DNA of 64,000 nt from Spirochaetales bacterium. GTDB taxonomy: Bacteria > Spirochaetota > Spirochaetia > DAHUYW01. Shown here piece by piece: positions 35,641 to 44,012 of the stretch. The notes under the pieces were generated by a model. The model was not told the DNA's origin and ran no database searches. It worked only from the letters and a program-made list of their open reading frames with translations. The stretch is taken from contig DAHUYW010000001.1 of the NCBI GenBank assembly GCA_027306915.1, forward strand, positions 1-64,000, read 5' to 3'. The position numbers and the translations under genes were made by a program. Within the stretch, counting starts at the first letter, position 1; every line of letters starts with the position of its first letter.

Positions 35641-36129
35641 ATGGTAATTCGCTGTTCCTGTGGCCGGGTAGAGCTCGAAGCCAAAGGCAAGCCTATCCTG
35701 ACGAGCGCGTGCTACTGTGACGATTGTCAACGGGCATCACGCCCATTGGACTCGCTTCCAGGCGCGCCGCGTCTTCTCGGGGAAGATGGAGGGACTCCCT
35801 ACGTCCTCTACAGAAAGGACAAGGTCGCCTTCCTGAAGGGTAAAGAACTGCTCCAGGACCACCGCATAGAGGGAGAATCGTTTACGAAAAGAGCCGTGGC
35901 GTCGTGTTGTAACTCGGCAATGTACCTTGAGTACGAGAAGGGGCACTGGTTCTCACTCTACCGAGACCGTCTCATCGGTCCGATACCACCAGTTCAGATG
36001 CGTGTCCAGACCCAGTACAAGCCCGAGGGTGCGGTTCTTCCAAACGACGCTCCCGCTTTCAAAGCCTTTCCGCCCCGATTCATCATCAGCCTCCTTCGGA
36101 CGAGGCTTGCGATGCTCATAGGACTGTGA
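35641..36129 (+). CDS. GFA/CENP-V-like zinc-binding protein
   Basis: 162 residues. CSCGRVELEAKGKP, ACYCDDCQRAS and CCNSAMYLEYEKG resemble the cysteine ligands of the GFA (glutathione-dependent formaldehyde-activating) fold. The order of later ligands is less regular than in true GFA enzymes. A GAAAGGAG motif precedes the start. It probably shares the MarR-DUF1905 transcript. The enzymatic activity, if any, is unknown. Confidence 0.7.
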   Translation: MVIRCSCGRVELEAKGKPILTSACYCDDCQRASRPLDSLPGAPRLLGEDGGTPYVLYRKDKVAFLKGKELLQDHRIEGESFTKRAVASCCNSAMYLEYEKGHWFSLYRDRLIGPIPPVQMRVQTQYKPEGAVLPNDAPAFKAFPPRFIISLLRTRLAMLIGL

Positions 36130-36331
36130 CAACGACGGTTGGGAAACCGGGTAGAATCGCCCGTAATCGCAGGACTGAGACCGGAAACCTTCTCTCGGCG
36201 GGGAGACGGAAAATGCGAGGCACGCGGTACCAGTAAAGCTTGCCTCTTCCTACACCACGTGACGGGACACTGCCCCCGGCTGGAGCATTGTTTCCTCTGG
36301 TTCGCTTGCTTCGTCGGTTCAAAAGGGTAGC
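36130..36331. other. Non-coding spacer before the hsdR remnant
   Basis: No gene or repeat recognised. With the remnant that follows, the interval between the GFA-like gene and the VOC gene is decayed sequence. Confidence 0.4.
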
Positions 36332-36640
36332 TGCGCCATCGCCGAGCATCCTACCGCGAACGGACCCGCGGACTACGCTTTGGCCTCGGATGGGAAGGTA
36401 GTCGGAATAGCGGAGGCCAAGAAGCTTACACTCAGCCCTCAAGGGGTGCCGACCCGGACCGAACGATGCGCCCGCGGGCTATCCCGGGCGTGAGTTTGAC
36501 TTCAACGGGATCCGCGCCTGCGTCCCTACGAGATCGAGGCGAACCAAGCCGTCGAACAGGCGATCGGCGACGACGTCAAACCGGCCGTCCAGGCGCGAAA
36601 GGAACGGGATTCTCCCCGCACTTTATCGTTGACCATTTGG
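36332..36640 (+). pseudogene. Degraded type I restriction subunit (hsdR) remnant
   Basis: The frame at 36332 reads CAIAEHPTANGPADYALASD, then GKVVGIAEAKKLTLSPQG, matching the N-terminal nuclease domain of HsdR proteins (ADYAL-x-G-x-x-x-G-x-x-EAKK). A stop at 36491 follows. FDFNGIR then appears in another frame, and LRPYEIEANQAVEQAIGDD resumes in the first. That last piece corresponds to the segment just before the Walker A motif of the HsdR helicase, which is absent. No hsdM or hsdS lies nearby. Confidence 0.7.
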
Positions 36641-36696
36641 CACGACTCCTTCCCCCCGGCCTGAACGTCTGAATCGCACGTACCCCACCAACTGTT

Positions 36697-37122
36697 TCAA
36701 ACGTTCCGGTCGTATTTGGTCAGGTCCTGGTTGATTCCGACGAGCCGGAACACCTGGCCTCCTGGGGCCTGGAAGTAGAGGTGCGGGTCCGGCACATCGA
36801 GCACCTTGACGCCGAAGGCAGTGATTTTCTGCCGCATGGTGTCGACGTCGTCGGTCTTCAGCTCCAGGAAGATCGCCTTCAAGAACTCCTCATCGCTCAA
36901 GGGGTTTTCCGCGGCGTAGGTCACGCCCTTGTCGACCTCCTGCCCGCCGCTTGCGTAAAGAAACGCAATGTGGAAGTCATCTCCTAATTGAATGTCATCC
37001 TTGTCGTCGAGCTCCCTGGTGATCTTGCAGCTCAGGACGTCACGGTAGAATTTCCGGATCCTCTCCCGTTCGGCCCGCCGCACTCGAACCGCCGAATGAT
37101 TGCCAAAAACCACCTTTGCCAT
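36697..37122 (-). CDS. VOC-family (glyoxalase/dioxygenase-fold) protein
   Basis: 141 residues. RIRKFYRDVLSCKITRELDD and LELKTDDVDTMRQKITAFGV, with YFQAPGGQVFRLVG, fit the paired beta-alpha-beta-beta-beta modules of the VOC superfamily. The start at 37122 has AAGGAG 5-6 bases upstream. Members include glyoxalases, resistance proteins and dioxygenases; the substrate cannot be named. It lies 67 bases downstream of the SRPBCC gene, in the same direction. Confidence 0.82.
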   Translation of the reverse strand: MAKVVFGNHSAVRVRRAERERIRKFYRDVLSCKITRELDDKDDIQLGDDFHIAFLYASGGQEVDKGVTYAAENPLSDEEFLKAIFLELKTDDVDTMRQKITAFGVKVLDVPDPHLYFQAPGGQVFRLVGINQDLTKYDRNV

Positions 37123-37189
37123 GATCGCTCCTTGATCAAGCGCTTCAGTCGCGCTCGCCTTGTCTTTCGATAACCTTGAACAGCCCCAC

Positions 37190-37621
37190 CTACTTCTTCG
37201 TGCGCGGAGCACCGTCAAATTGGCCGGAGAAATTTCCTAGGAAGTAGTTCCAACCCTTCTCATGTGATCTTCCTCTGTCATTGTCCGGGAGACCGGAATG
37301 CACGAGGGTCATGAGGGTCTCTTCGCCCTTTTTCTCGAAGGTCACCGTAACGGTGGACTCCTCTCCCAAGGTGTTCGGCGACACCCAGGTATGCTGGATC
37401 CGGCCCGGCCGTGCTACCTCGGTAAACCGCCCGTAATGTGCAGTGCCCCTTACGAGCCAGTAGAAGAACCCGTCTACTTCCGGATTCAAGAGCAGCTTGT
37501 CATGCTCATGCCAGGGATTGCCCGGGATCTTCGGGTCCAGCCACCCATCGAACACCTCGCCCGCAGGGGCGGGAATGGTCCGTTCAAACCTGTATTCGAT
37601 CGTCTTCGTGGACTTGTTCAT
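37190..37621 (-). CDS. SRPBCC/AHSA1-domain protein
   Basis: 143 residues: YRFERTIPAPAGEVFDGWLD, GFFYWLVRGTAHYGRFTEV, STVTVTFEKKGEETLMTLVH and GWNYFLGNFS are the activator-of-Hsp90-like START fold. These are commonly paired with ArsR regulators. The start overlaps the ArsR-type stop by 4 bases, with AGGAG upstream. It probably binds a small hydrophobic ligand. Confidence 0.88.
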   Translation of the reverse strand: MNKSTKTIEYRFERTIPAPAGEVFDGWLDPKIPGNPWHEHDKLLLNPEVDGFFYWLVRGTAHYGRFTEVARPGRIQHTWVSPNTLGEESTVTVTFEKKGEETLMTLVHSGLPDNDRGRSHEKGWNYFLGNFSGQFDGAPRTKK

Positions 37622-37965
37622 TTCTTCTTCTCCTTCTTCACTCTTTTGTCTTTGAAATACTGCTCGAACTGGTCGAGGCGTTGGTTCCAGAGCCGCTCGT
37701 ACTCGTGCACCCATCCCGCTACCTGGCGGAGCGGTTCGGCTCGAAAAGAAATGAGGACTTCCCGGCCCTGTTTCCGGCGCTCGATGAGCCCGGCTCTTTC
37801 GAGCAGCTTCAGATGCTTGGTAACGGCATTCAGGGCCACGTCGAGCGGTCTTGCCACGTCGGTGAAGCGCGTCGGTCCGGAAGCCGCTAGCCGCCCGATA
37901 ATTGCCCGCCTGGACGGATGCGATATGGCTGTGAGCACGTCACTTAGTTGGTCCACGAAAAACAT
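37618..37965 (-). CDS. ArsR-family transcriptional regulator
   Basis: About 115 residues with a winged helix (LTAISHPSRRAIIGRLAASG, VALNAVTKHLKLLERAGLIE) and a lysine-rich tail. No cysteine-based metal site is present, so it is of the SRPBCC-partner type, not an arsenic sensor. The ATG at 37965 lies inside a 10-base inverted repeat and has no Shine-Dalgarno sequence; a TTG at 37992 is an unlikely alternative. Confidence 0.85.
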   Translation of the reverse strand: MFFVDQLSDVLTAISHPSRRAIIGRLAASGPTRFTDVARPLDVALNAVTKHLKLLERAGLIERRKQGREVLISFRAEPLRQVAGWVHEYERLWNQRLDQFEQYFKDKRVKKEKKK

Positions 37966-37986
37966 TACACCATAAAGTGTAATGTT
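37961..37986. promoter_or_regulatory. ArsR operator covering the start codon
   Basis: AACATTACAC-N6-GTGTAATGTT is a perfect 10-base inverted repeat. The arsR-type ATG (37965-37963) lies within one arm. On the minus strand TTGAAA followed after 18 bases by TACACT gives a possible promoter, whose start would lie about 4 bases before the ATG. This suggests autorepression of a nearly leaderless mRNA. Confidence 0.65.
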
Positions 37987-38406
37987 TTGCAAGCCCTGTT
38001 TTCAAACGGGGGACAAGGGGTCGGCGCTTGAGGATTCGCTTCAAATCGGCAGCTCGAGCACCCAAGTCCCCTCGAGTTTCGCGAGAGAAAAGGAGGTTCG
38101 CTCCCTCGATTCCTGTTTCTACCCCTTCTCGAATGACTCATTGAGCCCGGGGTACTCGACTATAGCCTGCACATTCGGGGAGTTCCTTCGCTTTGCGGGG
38201 GAGTTCATCCCTCGCCCGCGGCGGGATGAGACTCCATGAAGCTGTGGTTGCGGTACTGCCACGGGTCGATCACTGTCGCTAGAGAATGCGCGTCGAAAAG
38301 GGGTCTGATAGGGAGCGGAGATTCACCCTTGACTGCGAAGGGCCATACGGCCCCGCTTCCAAGACCGATTTCGTCAAGCGGAAGCTCTTGCCGAAAGCCG
38401 CCAGTC
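37987..38406. other. Non-coding region at right end of island
   Basis: No gene supported on either strand. The region joins the ArsR-type promoter to repeat copy B. Confidence 0.45.
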
Positions 38407-38604
38407 TTCCGCGCGAGGGGGCGAAGGGGCGCGAAGCGGTCCGGGCGCGATAGCCCGCCGGTCGCCGCCGACTTCAGAGAGCGGCGCCCGGACGGAACCC
38501 CCGGAGCACCCGACCCTCGGCGGCGCAGCCGGAGTCCCGGCCCACCTTTCCGGTGCGCCGCTCGCGCGGTGCGATCGTGGGACCGCCGCCGAGGGGCGCG
38601 CCTA
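38407..38604 (-). repeat. GC-rich dispersed repeat, copy B (right flank of island)
   Basis: Inverted relative to copy A at 32.35-32.78 kb. The 110-base core (38411-38520) is nearly identical to 32650-32761. The outer end (38582-38604) is identical to the sequence at the pgi stop, and it likewise coincides with the stop codon of the adjacent gene, here the P-loop kinase. Both copies therefore sit immediately 3' of a gene, in the same orientation relative to that gene. Confidence 0.75.
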
Positions 38605-39105
38605 GTAGTCGGCGAGGACGAGGATCTCCTTGAAACCCTCGCTGCGGTCGGGCAGCTCCATCGAGGCGTAGAGGTTCGTGATGATCCCTTCGGACATCTG
38701 GTCCTGCCGAGCGCGGTTTCGCTCGAGGCATTTCTTCATGGGAATGTTCAGGAAGATCACCCCGATGGTCCGGTGCATCTGCCGGGCGACGGTCAGATAG
38801 TACTCGCGTGAGTCGACCGTGACATTCGTGTTGTCGACGAGAACAGGCGACTTGTTCTGCAGGAGATGCTCGAAGATCTTCCGCTCGACGTGCTTCACAA
38901 GCATCTCGTCATGATCGCTGAAGTAGTCCTCCCGCCACTCGTTGCCGAAGGAGGTCATCTGGTAGAGGAGGCGGCGCAGCTCTTTGCGATTGATGCGCTT
39001 GCGCCCGTTCTTATTGAAGTAGGTAGCCGAGAAGTGCGACTTTCCCGAGCCGGGGAGCCCGCACACGAGCACGACATCCAGCGCATCGAAACGTCCCAGG
39101 TCCAT
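38602..39105 (-). CDS. P-loop kinase, polynucleotide kinase-like
   Basis: 167 residues. Walker A GLPGSGKSHF near residue 16, VLVDNTNVTVDSREYY and VIFLNIPMKKCLERNRAR match the AAA_33/zeta-like kinase fold. It probably phosphorylates a small molecule or nucleic-acid end. The start has GGGGGA 7 bases upstream. It is monocistronic. Its last codons overlap the end of repeat copy B. Confidence 0.8.
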   Translation of the reverse strand: MDLGRFDALDVVLVCGLPGSGKSHFSATYFNKNGRKRINRKELRRLLYQMTSFGNEWREDYFSDHDEMLVKHVERKIFEHLLQNKSPVLVDNTNVTVDSREYYLTVARQMHRTIGVIFLNIPMKKCLERNRARQDQMSEGIITNLYASMELPDRSEGFKEILVLADY

Positions 39106-39153
39106 GAGCTTTCCCCCTCACAGTATCGGCGTTTCAGGGCAGCATCATGCGAT

Positions 39154-40887
39154 TTATTGCCGATGCGCTTTCAGTGTACCCGAAGGCGGCGACGAAGTCG
39201 AATCCTTGCGCTCCAGCGGGCGCTCGTACACCACGCGGCCTCCGACTATCGTCATCTCGACGTGAATCTCGCGAATGGCCGAAGGCGGAACCGAGATCGG
39301 ATCGGCCGAGAGGACCACCAGGTCTGCGAGCCGGCCACGCTCGATCGTGCCCTTCTCCCCCTCCTCGAACTCGGCGTAAGCGGAGCCCTGGGTGTAGCAG
39401 CGCAGCGCCTCGAGGACGGTGATCCGCTCGGGGGAGTCCCGGTTCACGACGTTGTGGATCGCTCCCAGGGGGTCGAAGGTCGACTCGCCGGGAACGTCGG
39501 AGCCGAAGGCGAGGTGCACCCCCGCGTCGAGAAGGGACCGGTAGGGATAGGCGGCCCGAGCGCGCCGCGCGCCGAGCAGGCGCTCGTCCTTCTCCGGCTG
39601 GATGAGGGCGGTCGGCTGGGCGGAGACGACCATCCCGAGATCGCGAATGCGCGGGATGTCGGCGCCATCGATGAGCTGGCCGTGCTCGATCCGAACCCGC
39701 AGCGAGCGCACCGCAGGGTAGCGCGCCGCAGCCGCCTCGACGGAGTCAATGAGCTCGCGGACCGCCCGGTCGCCGATCGCATGAAAGGCAGTCTGCCGCC
39801 GCGCGGCCGCCGACCGGCGGACGAGCTCCCGCATCCACGGTATCGTTCCCATCGGCAGCCCAAGGTTCTCCGGCTCCGCGGTATAGGGCGAAAGAAGCCA
39901 GGCCGTACGGGTCGAGAAGGTACCGTCGAGGAAGTACTTGACCGGCCCGCGGGTGACAAGGCCACGGTCGCCTCGCCCGTCGGCCCGCAAACCGCGGCGC
40001 GCTCCATCACCTGCGCCCGCGTTCGAGCCGCGGCCGTCGCCGGAGGCCTCGCCCCGGCCTGCACGGCGCTCGGCGGGCGGGAGATCGAAGCGATGATGAT
40101 CCACAAGCCACCGCCGCCACGGCGAGCGCCCGTCGGCCCAGCACGAGACGCGCACCGTCAGCTTTCCCTCGCGCTCGAGGCGCAGGTACTCGTCCACCAC
40201 CGCCGGATACCAGGTGTTGTCCTGGGCCGTCGTGATTCCGTGCTCGGCAAGAAGCTTGAGCGAGCGCTCGAGAAGGCGCCGCCGCACGCCGCGATCTCCG
40301 ATCTGCCGCCGGGTGCGCCGCCGGCCAAAGGGCCGCGCCGCGGCGTCGAGGAGGATGCCGGTCGGCTCGCCCCGCTCATCCCGCTCAATCTTTCCCCCGA
40401 CCGGGTCACGCGTCGAGCGGCGCACCCCGATCATCGCGAGGGCGCTCGAGCTCGCCCAGGCGCCGTGGCCCGAGTACTGGTAGAGCACGACCGGGTTGTC
40501 CGGAAAGGCGCGGTCGAGGAGGTTGCGATGGGGGCAGACCACGGCCGGGTAGTCCCACCCCTGTCCGTAGAGCACCTCGCCCGGGCGAGCGTCGCGATAA
40601 AACTCGCTCACCCGCTCGATTACCTCTTCGGTCGAGAGGCCGTGGAGGTGCGGCCGGGAGAAGTAGTCGCCAGTCGAAAGAACGTGAAGGTGGTCGTCGT
40701 TGAAGCCGGGAAGGAGCGCTCGGCCCTGAAGGTCGATGCTCGCTGCATCGGGTCCTACGCTCGAGCGAACCTCCGCAAGCGTGCCCGCCGCTACAATGCG
40801 GTCGCCCGCGATTGCCACCGCCTCGACGGTCGGCCGGCCGTCGCTAAGGGTGCGAATGGTGCCGCCAAAGATGATGATGCTCGCCAT
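39154..40887 (-). CDS. Amidohydrolase (YtcJ-like, metal-dependent)
   Basis: About 577 residues. GRALLPGFNDDHLHVL carries the HxH-type metal motif near residue 70, AFHAIGDRAVRELIDSVEAA the later His, RIEHGQL another, and FGSDVPGES the terminal Asp. This is the YtcJ arrangement; substrates are mostly unknown N-acyl or cyclic amides. An Arg/Gly-rich insertion (AERRAGRGEASGDGRGSNAG) near residue 290 is unusual. The start at 40887 is chosen by homology-like sequence; no strong SD is visible. Confidence 0.85.
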   Translation of the reverse strand: MASIIIFGGTIRTLSDGRPTVEAVAIAGDRIVAAGTLAEVRSSVGPDAASIDLQGRALLPGFNDDHLHVLSTGDYFSRPHLHGLSTEEVIERVSEFYRDARPGEVLYGQGWDYPAVVCPHRNLLDRAFPDNPVVLYQYSGHGAWASSSALAMIGVRRSTRDPVGGKIERDERGEPTGILLDAAARPFGRRRTRRQIGDRGVRRRLLERSLKLLAEHGITTAQDNTWYPAVVDEYLRLEREGKLTVRVSCWADGRSPWRRWLVDHHRFDLPPAERRAGRGEASGDGRGSNAGAGDGARRGLRADGRGDRGLVTRGPVKYFLDGTFSTRTAWLLSPYTAEPENLGLPMGTIPWMRELVRRSAAARRQTAFHAIGDRAVRELIDSVEAAAARYPAVRSLRVRIEHGQLIDGADIPRIRDLGMVVSAQPTALIQPEKDERLLGARRARAAYPYRSLLDAGVHLAFGSDVPGESTFDPLGAIHNVVNRDSPERITVLEALRCYTQGSAYAEFEEGEKGTIERGRLADLVVLSADPISVPPSAIREIHVEMTIVGGRVVYERPLERKDSTSSPPSGTLKAHRQ

Positions 40888-41031
40888 GTTGGCGACAAAG
40901 ATACTATTCTTTGCCGGCCTTTCCAAGGCACGGCTTTGGCGGGTTATCCGGAGGCTGTCACTCTAGCGCGGTCCGACTTCGCCCACGGATCCAGCGTCCG
41001 GATCAAGGAGCGCGCCTCCTCCGCGCGCTTC

Positions 41032-42138
41032 CTACAGTGCAACGAGCCGGGAAAAGCCCGGCGGGACCGGGCTCTCGAAGCTCATGGGCTTGCCTGTAAT
41101 GGGGTGGCGGAACGAGAGGAGGTGCGCATGGAGCGCGAGGCGTCCGAGGGGATTGCCGCTTGCGCCGTACTTCGCGTCTCCGACGACGCTGTGACCGATC
41201 GACTGCATATGAGCCCGAATCTGATTCTTCCGTCCGGTCTCGAGCTCCACCTCAAGGAGGGTGTGGCCCGCCCCGCGCTTCACCACGCGGTAGTGCGAGA
41301 CCGCTCGCTGCCCCCCGTTATCGGTCGGGCTCGAGCGCATGATGAGTGCGCGGTCCTCTTTCAGCCACGAGATGACCGTGCCGTTCTGCTTGGTGACAAC
41401 TCCCTCCACGACGACGGCGTAGCTGCGCTGCTCGACCGCCTCGCGCCAGGCATCCTGAAGCCCCCGCTTCGCTTCCACGCTCTTCGCGTACACCATCACC
41501 CCGGAGCTCTCCCGGTCCAGGCGGTGAACGACAAAGACGCGCCCGGTCGGATTTTCCCGGCGCACGTGGTCCCAGAGGATGCTGTAGGCGGTGCGTTGTC
41601 GCTCCTTTCCGGTCGCGATGGAGAGTAGCCCCGCTTCCTTGTCGATGACGATGAGGTGGGCATCCTCGAAGAGAATGCGGAGCCCCGTGAGCGACTCCCG
41701 AGCCCCGGGGCCTCGCTCTGCAACCCGGGAGGACGATCCGGGGGCGGAAACCTCTCCCTCGGGACGTCGCTCCGTCGTGCGACCGCGGGCGATGACCACC
41801 CGCTCGCCCGCGGCGAGAAGATGGTTGAAGCGCGTTACTACCTCCCCGTCGACCGAGACCTGGCGATGGGAGAGGAAGGATTTGACAGAGTTGCGTCCCT
41901 CATCCGGAAGCTTGTCGAGAAGGAAGGCGAGCAGGAGGGAGGGTTTGGCGACCCGAAGCGTGGTGACGCCTCGACGCGACGAGTGCACGCCGCGAGGAGC
42001 AGCGGACCGGGGAGTGGCTTCGCGCGGGGCTGCCTTTTGCGGCGCGGTGCCTCGCCGGGCGGCGCCGCGCGGTGCACCGCCCCCTTTCCCGCGGCGGTGT
42101 CCCTTCTTATCGTGTGCCCGGTTGTCGGAACCGCCCAT
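41032..42138 (-). CDS. RluA-family RNA pseudouridine synthase
   Basis: About 368 residues. The order is a basic low-complexity tail (residues 1-58), an S4 RNA-binding domain (LLLAFLLDKLPDEGRNSVKS) and the synthase domain. The catalytic Asp lies in VVHRLDRESSG. LEVELETGRKNQIRAHMQSI and HAHLLSFRHPITGKP complete the family pattern. It isomerises uridines in rRNA or tRNA; the exact site is not predictable. The tail, full of Ala-Pro-Arg repeats, is encoded by very GC-rich DNA. Confidence 0.9.
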   Translation of the reverse strand: MGGSDNRAHDKKGHRRGKGGGAPRGAARRGTAPQKAAPREATPRSAAPRGVHSSRRGVTTLRVAKPSLLLAFLLDKLPDEGRNSVKSFLSHRQVSVDGEVVTRFNHLLAAGERVVIARGRTTERRPEGEVSAPGSSSRVAERGPGARESLTGLRILFEDAHLIVIDKEAGLLSIATGKERQRTAYSILWDHVRRENPTGRVFVVHRLDRESSGVMVYAKSVEAKRGLQDAWREAVEQRSYAVVVEGVVTKQNGTVISWLKEDRALIMRSSPTDNGGQRAVSHYRVVKRGAGHTLLEVELETGRKNQIRAHMQSIGHSVVGDAKYGASGNPLGRLALHAHLLSFRHPITGKPMSFESPVPPGFSRLVAL

Positions 42139-42172
42139 CACCCCTCCCCCCGTGGGCGAAAGAGCCGCACCT

Positions 42173-42583
42173 TTAGGAATATTTCCGCGCGATAAGCCAA
42201 AGCGCAGCGAGAACGATGGCGTCCGGAGAGAGCTGCGCGAGCCAGATCAGCAGGTCGGGCTTAAAGGCGTCGTTCAGGAAGAACACATAGAGGATGCGCA
42301 GCGACCAAAAGACGAAGGCACCGAGGCCCGCCGCATACATCACCCGGGACTCGATGCGAAACACCAGCCCGCCAAGCAGGATCAGGCCCGCAACTACGGC
42401 AAGGATGGCGATGATGAGGCTGACCGGGTCGTTGCTGCCCCCGAAGGTGCGCACGACCGACCGGCCGAAGCGGCTCAGGTCCGAATTGTAGTTGACGATG
42501 GCGACGAGCCCGACCAGCACAAAAAAGGCCGATACCGCAGCTTGAAGGAAAACTAGTGAGTCGTTCTTGCTTGATTTTGCCAT
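42173..42583 (-). CDS. Small integral membrane protein
   Basis: 136 residues with four hydrophobic segments (VSAFFVLVGLVAIV, SLIIAILAVVAGLILLGGLV, AAGLGAFVFWSLRILYVFF, PDAIVLAALWLIA). The start at 42583 has GGAGAGG upstream. I recognise no family. It lies between an exported OB-fold-like protein and the pseudouridine synthase in the same direction. Confidence 0.65.
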   Translation of the reverse strand: MAKSSKNDSLVFLQAAVSAFFVLVGLVAIVNYNSDLSRFGRSVVRTFGGSNDPVSLIIAILAVVAGLILLGGLVFRIESRVMYAAGLGAFVFWSLRILYVFFLNDAFKPDLLIWLAQLSPDAIVLAALWLIARKYS

Positions 42584-42664
42584 GACCTCTCCACTTTTCT
42601 GTATGATGCGCAGAACATCACTATGCTGCACGTCGCCACACTTTGACAAGCAGCGGCAGGAGGG

Positions 42665-42688
42665 GCGGCGCACCCCGAGGTGCGCCGC
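42665..42688 (-). terminator. Strong hairpin after the exported protein gene
   Basis: GCGGCGCACC and GGTGCGCCGC pair perfectly (10-bp stem, 4-base loop) 28 bases beyond the stop of the leftward exported protein gene. There is no T-run. It may act as a terminator or boundary. Confidence 0.5.
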
Positions 42689-42716
42689 GCGTCAATCGTC
42701 TGCCAGGAACCCCTCT

Positions 42717-43199
42717 TTAGTCGTCGCCGGCTGCACCGCCGCCGGAGCCGTGTCCGCCGGAGTCCGGGCTCTCACTTTGGTGAGAGGCCTCCGCCTCGGC
42801 GCTCCCGCCGGCATCTACGGCATCGTGCGAGTCACCGCTATCCTTCGCGGCCACGGCCGTATCGGGGCTGCTGTCATACGTCGTACCGTCCACATCGAGG
42901 CTGTGCGCCTCCATTTCCTTCGATCCGTCAGCGGCCTCTTGGAGGGAACCCTTGACCCCGACCTGCTGCCCGACCGCCAGTGAAGCCGCCGTAGCGAGCG
43001 ACTTATCAACCGTGAGCGTAACCGTGCCGTCCGCCGTGGAGAGAGCGACAGTCACGGTTTTCCCGTCGCTGTTCGGCTGGATACTGGTGATCGTTCCACT
43101 GAGTCCGTTCGATTCATGCTGTCCATTCGCAAAAGCCGAAATGGCACCGAAAGTCAGCAGAATCAGAGTGACAACCAACGCCCGTTTCATGTTATGCAT
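42717..43199 (-). CDS. Exported protein with OB-like domain and acidic tail
   Basis: 160 residues. The signal peptide (ALVVTLILLTFGAISA) is followed by a small domain, SGTITSIQPNSDGKTVTVAL...VGQQVGVKGSLQEAADG, like DUF5666/OB-fold secreted proteins, and DGTTYD. The last 40 residues are Ser/Gly/Asp/Ala-rich and probably disordered. GGAGG lies 7 bases before the ATG at 43199; the ATG at 43190 is also possible. Its domain layout resembles the secreted protein at 52.4 kb. Confidence 0.65.
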   Translation of the reverse strand: MHNMKRALVVTLILLTFGAISAFANGQHESNGLSGTITSIQPNSDGKTVTVALSTADGTVTLTVDKSLATAASLAVGQQVGVKGSLQEAADGSKEMEAHSLDVDGTTYDSSPDTAVAAKDSGDSHDAVDAGGSAEAEASHQSESPDSGGHGSGGGAAGDD

Positions 43200-43338
43200 T
43201 CCTGCACCTCCGCATAAGAATGCACCAAAGCCTAACACATAGACTACCAAAAAACTAATATCTGCCGGCTCCTTCCCGTTTCAGACTCCGATCTGATAGC
43301 CTTTTGCTATGGTTGATCCCAAGGTCTGACTCCGAACG

Positions 43339-43986
43339 GTGATCCGCGAGCAGCTTCGCCTCCTCCCGCGCTCGGCCGTCGCCGCGAAAAGCGAGCGTAT
43401 CGCCGAGCTGCTCATCGACAGCGAGCTGTGGCGCGAATCCGCCGCCGTCTTCTCGTATCTGTCCCTTTCGACCGAGGTGGACACCGGTCTCATAAACGAG
43501 GCCGTGCTCTCCGCCGGAAAGCTTCTCGCCCTCCCGCGGATCGAGGGGAACCGGCTGTCCTTCCGGAAGGTGTCGAGCCTCGCGGGACCTTGGAAGCGCA
43601 ACAGCTACCGCATTCGCGAGCCGGCCGCCGACCTCCCCGAGGTGTCGCCCACGACGCTTGCAAAAGCGGCTTCACCCGTGCTTCTTCTCGTTCCCGGGCT
43701 CGCCTTCGACCGACAGGGAAATCGACTCGGCCGAGGCAAGGGCTTTTATGACCGGCTGCTTGCCGGGATCGGCACGCAGCGAGCCTTTTCGGACGGGGGC
43801 GCGCTCGAGGCTTCAGCCCCGCAGGGGAAAAGGGCGTCGAGCGCCTTCTCGGTCGGGCTCTGCTTCGGCTCCCAGCTCGCCCTTTCCCTTCCGATCGGTC
43901 CCCTCGACCGACGGGTCGATCTTCTCCTGACCGAGGAGGGGTTTCTCCGGGCCGAAGCCCTTGAACAGCGGCGAGATCATCGCTAA
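43339..43986 (+). CDS. 5-formyltetrahydrofolate cyclo-ligase
   Basis: 215 residues beginning at a GTG. The signature is FDRQGNRLGRGKGFYDRLLA, with the earlier ALPRIEGNRLSFRKV. It converts 5-formyl-THF to 5,10-methenyl-THF using ATP. A short Ser/Ala insertion (GGALEASAPQGKRASSAFS) between the motif and the last strand is longer than usual. The next gene starts 26 bases downstream. Confidence 0.88.
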   Translation: MIREQLRLLPRSAVAAKSERIAELLIDSELWRESAAVFSYLSLSTEVDTGLINEAVLSAGKLLALPRIEGNRLSFRKVSSLAGPWKRNSYRIREPAADLPEVSPTTLAKAASPVLLLVPGLAFDRQGNRLGRGKGFYDRLLAGIGTQRAFSDGGALEASAPQGKRASSAFSVGLCFGSQLALSLPIGPLDRRVDLLLTEEGFLRAEALEQRRDHR

Positions 43987-44012
43987 ATTGATGAAACGGC
44001 AGGAGGAGTGTG

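Noticed and set aside
32347..38604. CRISPR array or integron interpretation of the island repeats
   Set aside because: There are only two long copies in inverted orientation, no regularly spaced short repeats, and no cas or integrase gene.
38866..41628. 920-codon open frame on the plus strand
   Set aside because: It is antisense to the kinase, the YtcJ-like amidohydrolase and the pseudouridine synthase, all with clear motifs. Its product is Arg/Ala/Gly-rich, as expected of a GC-rich shadow.
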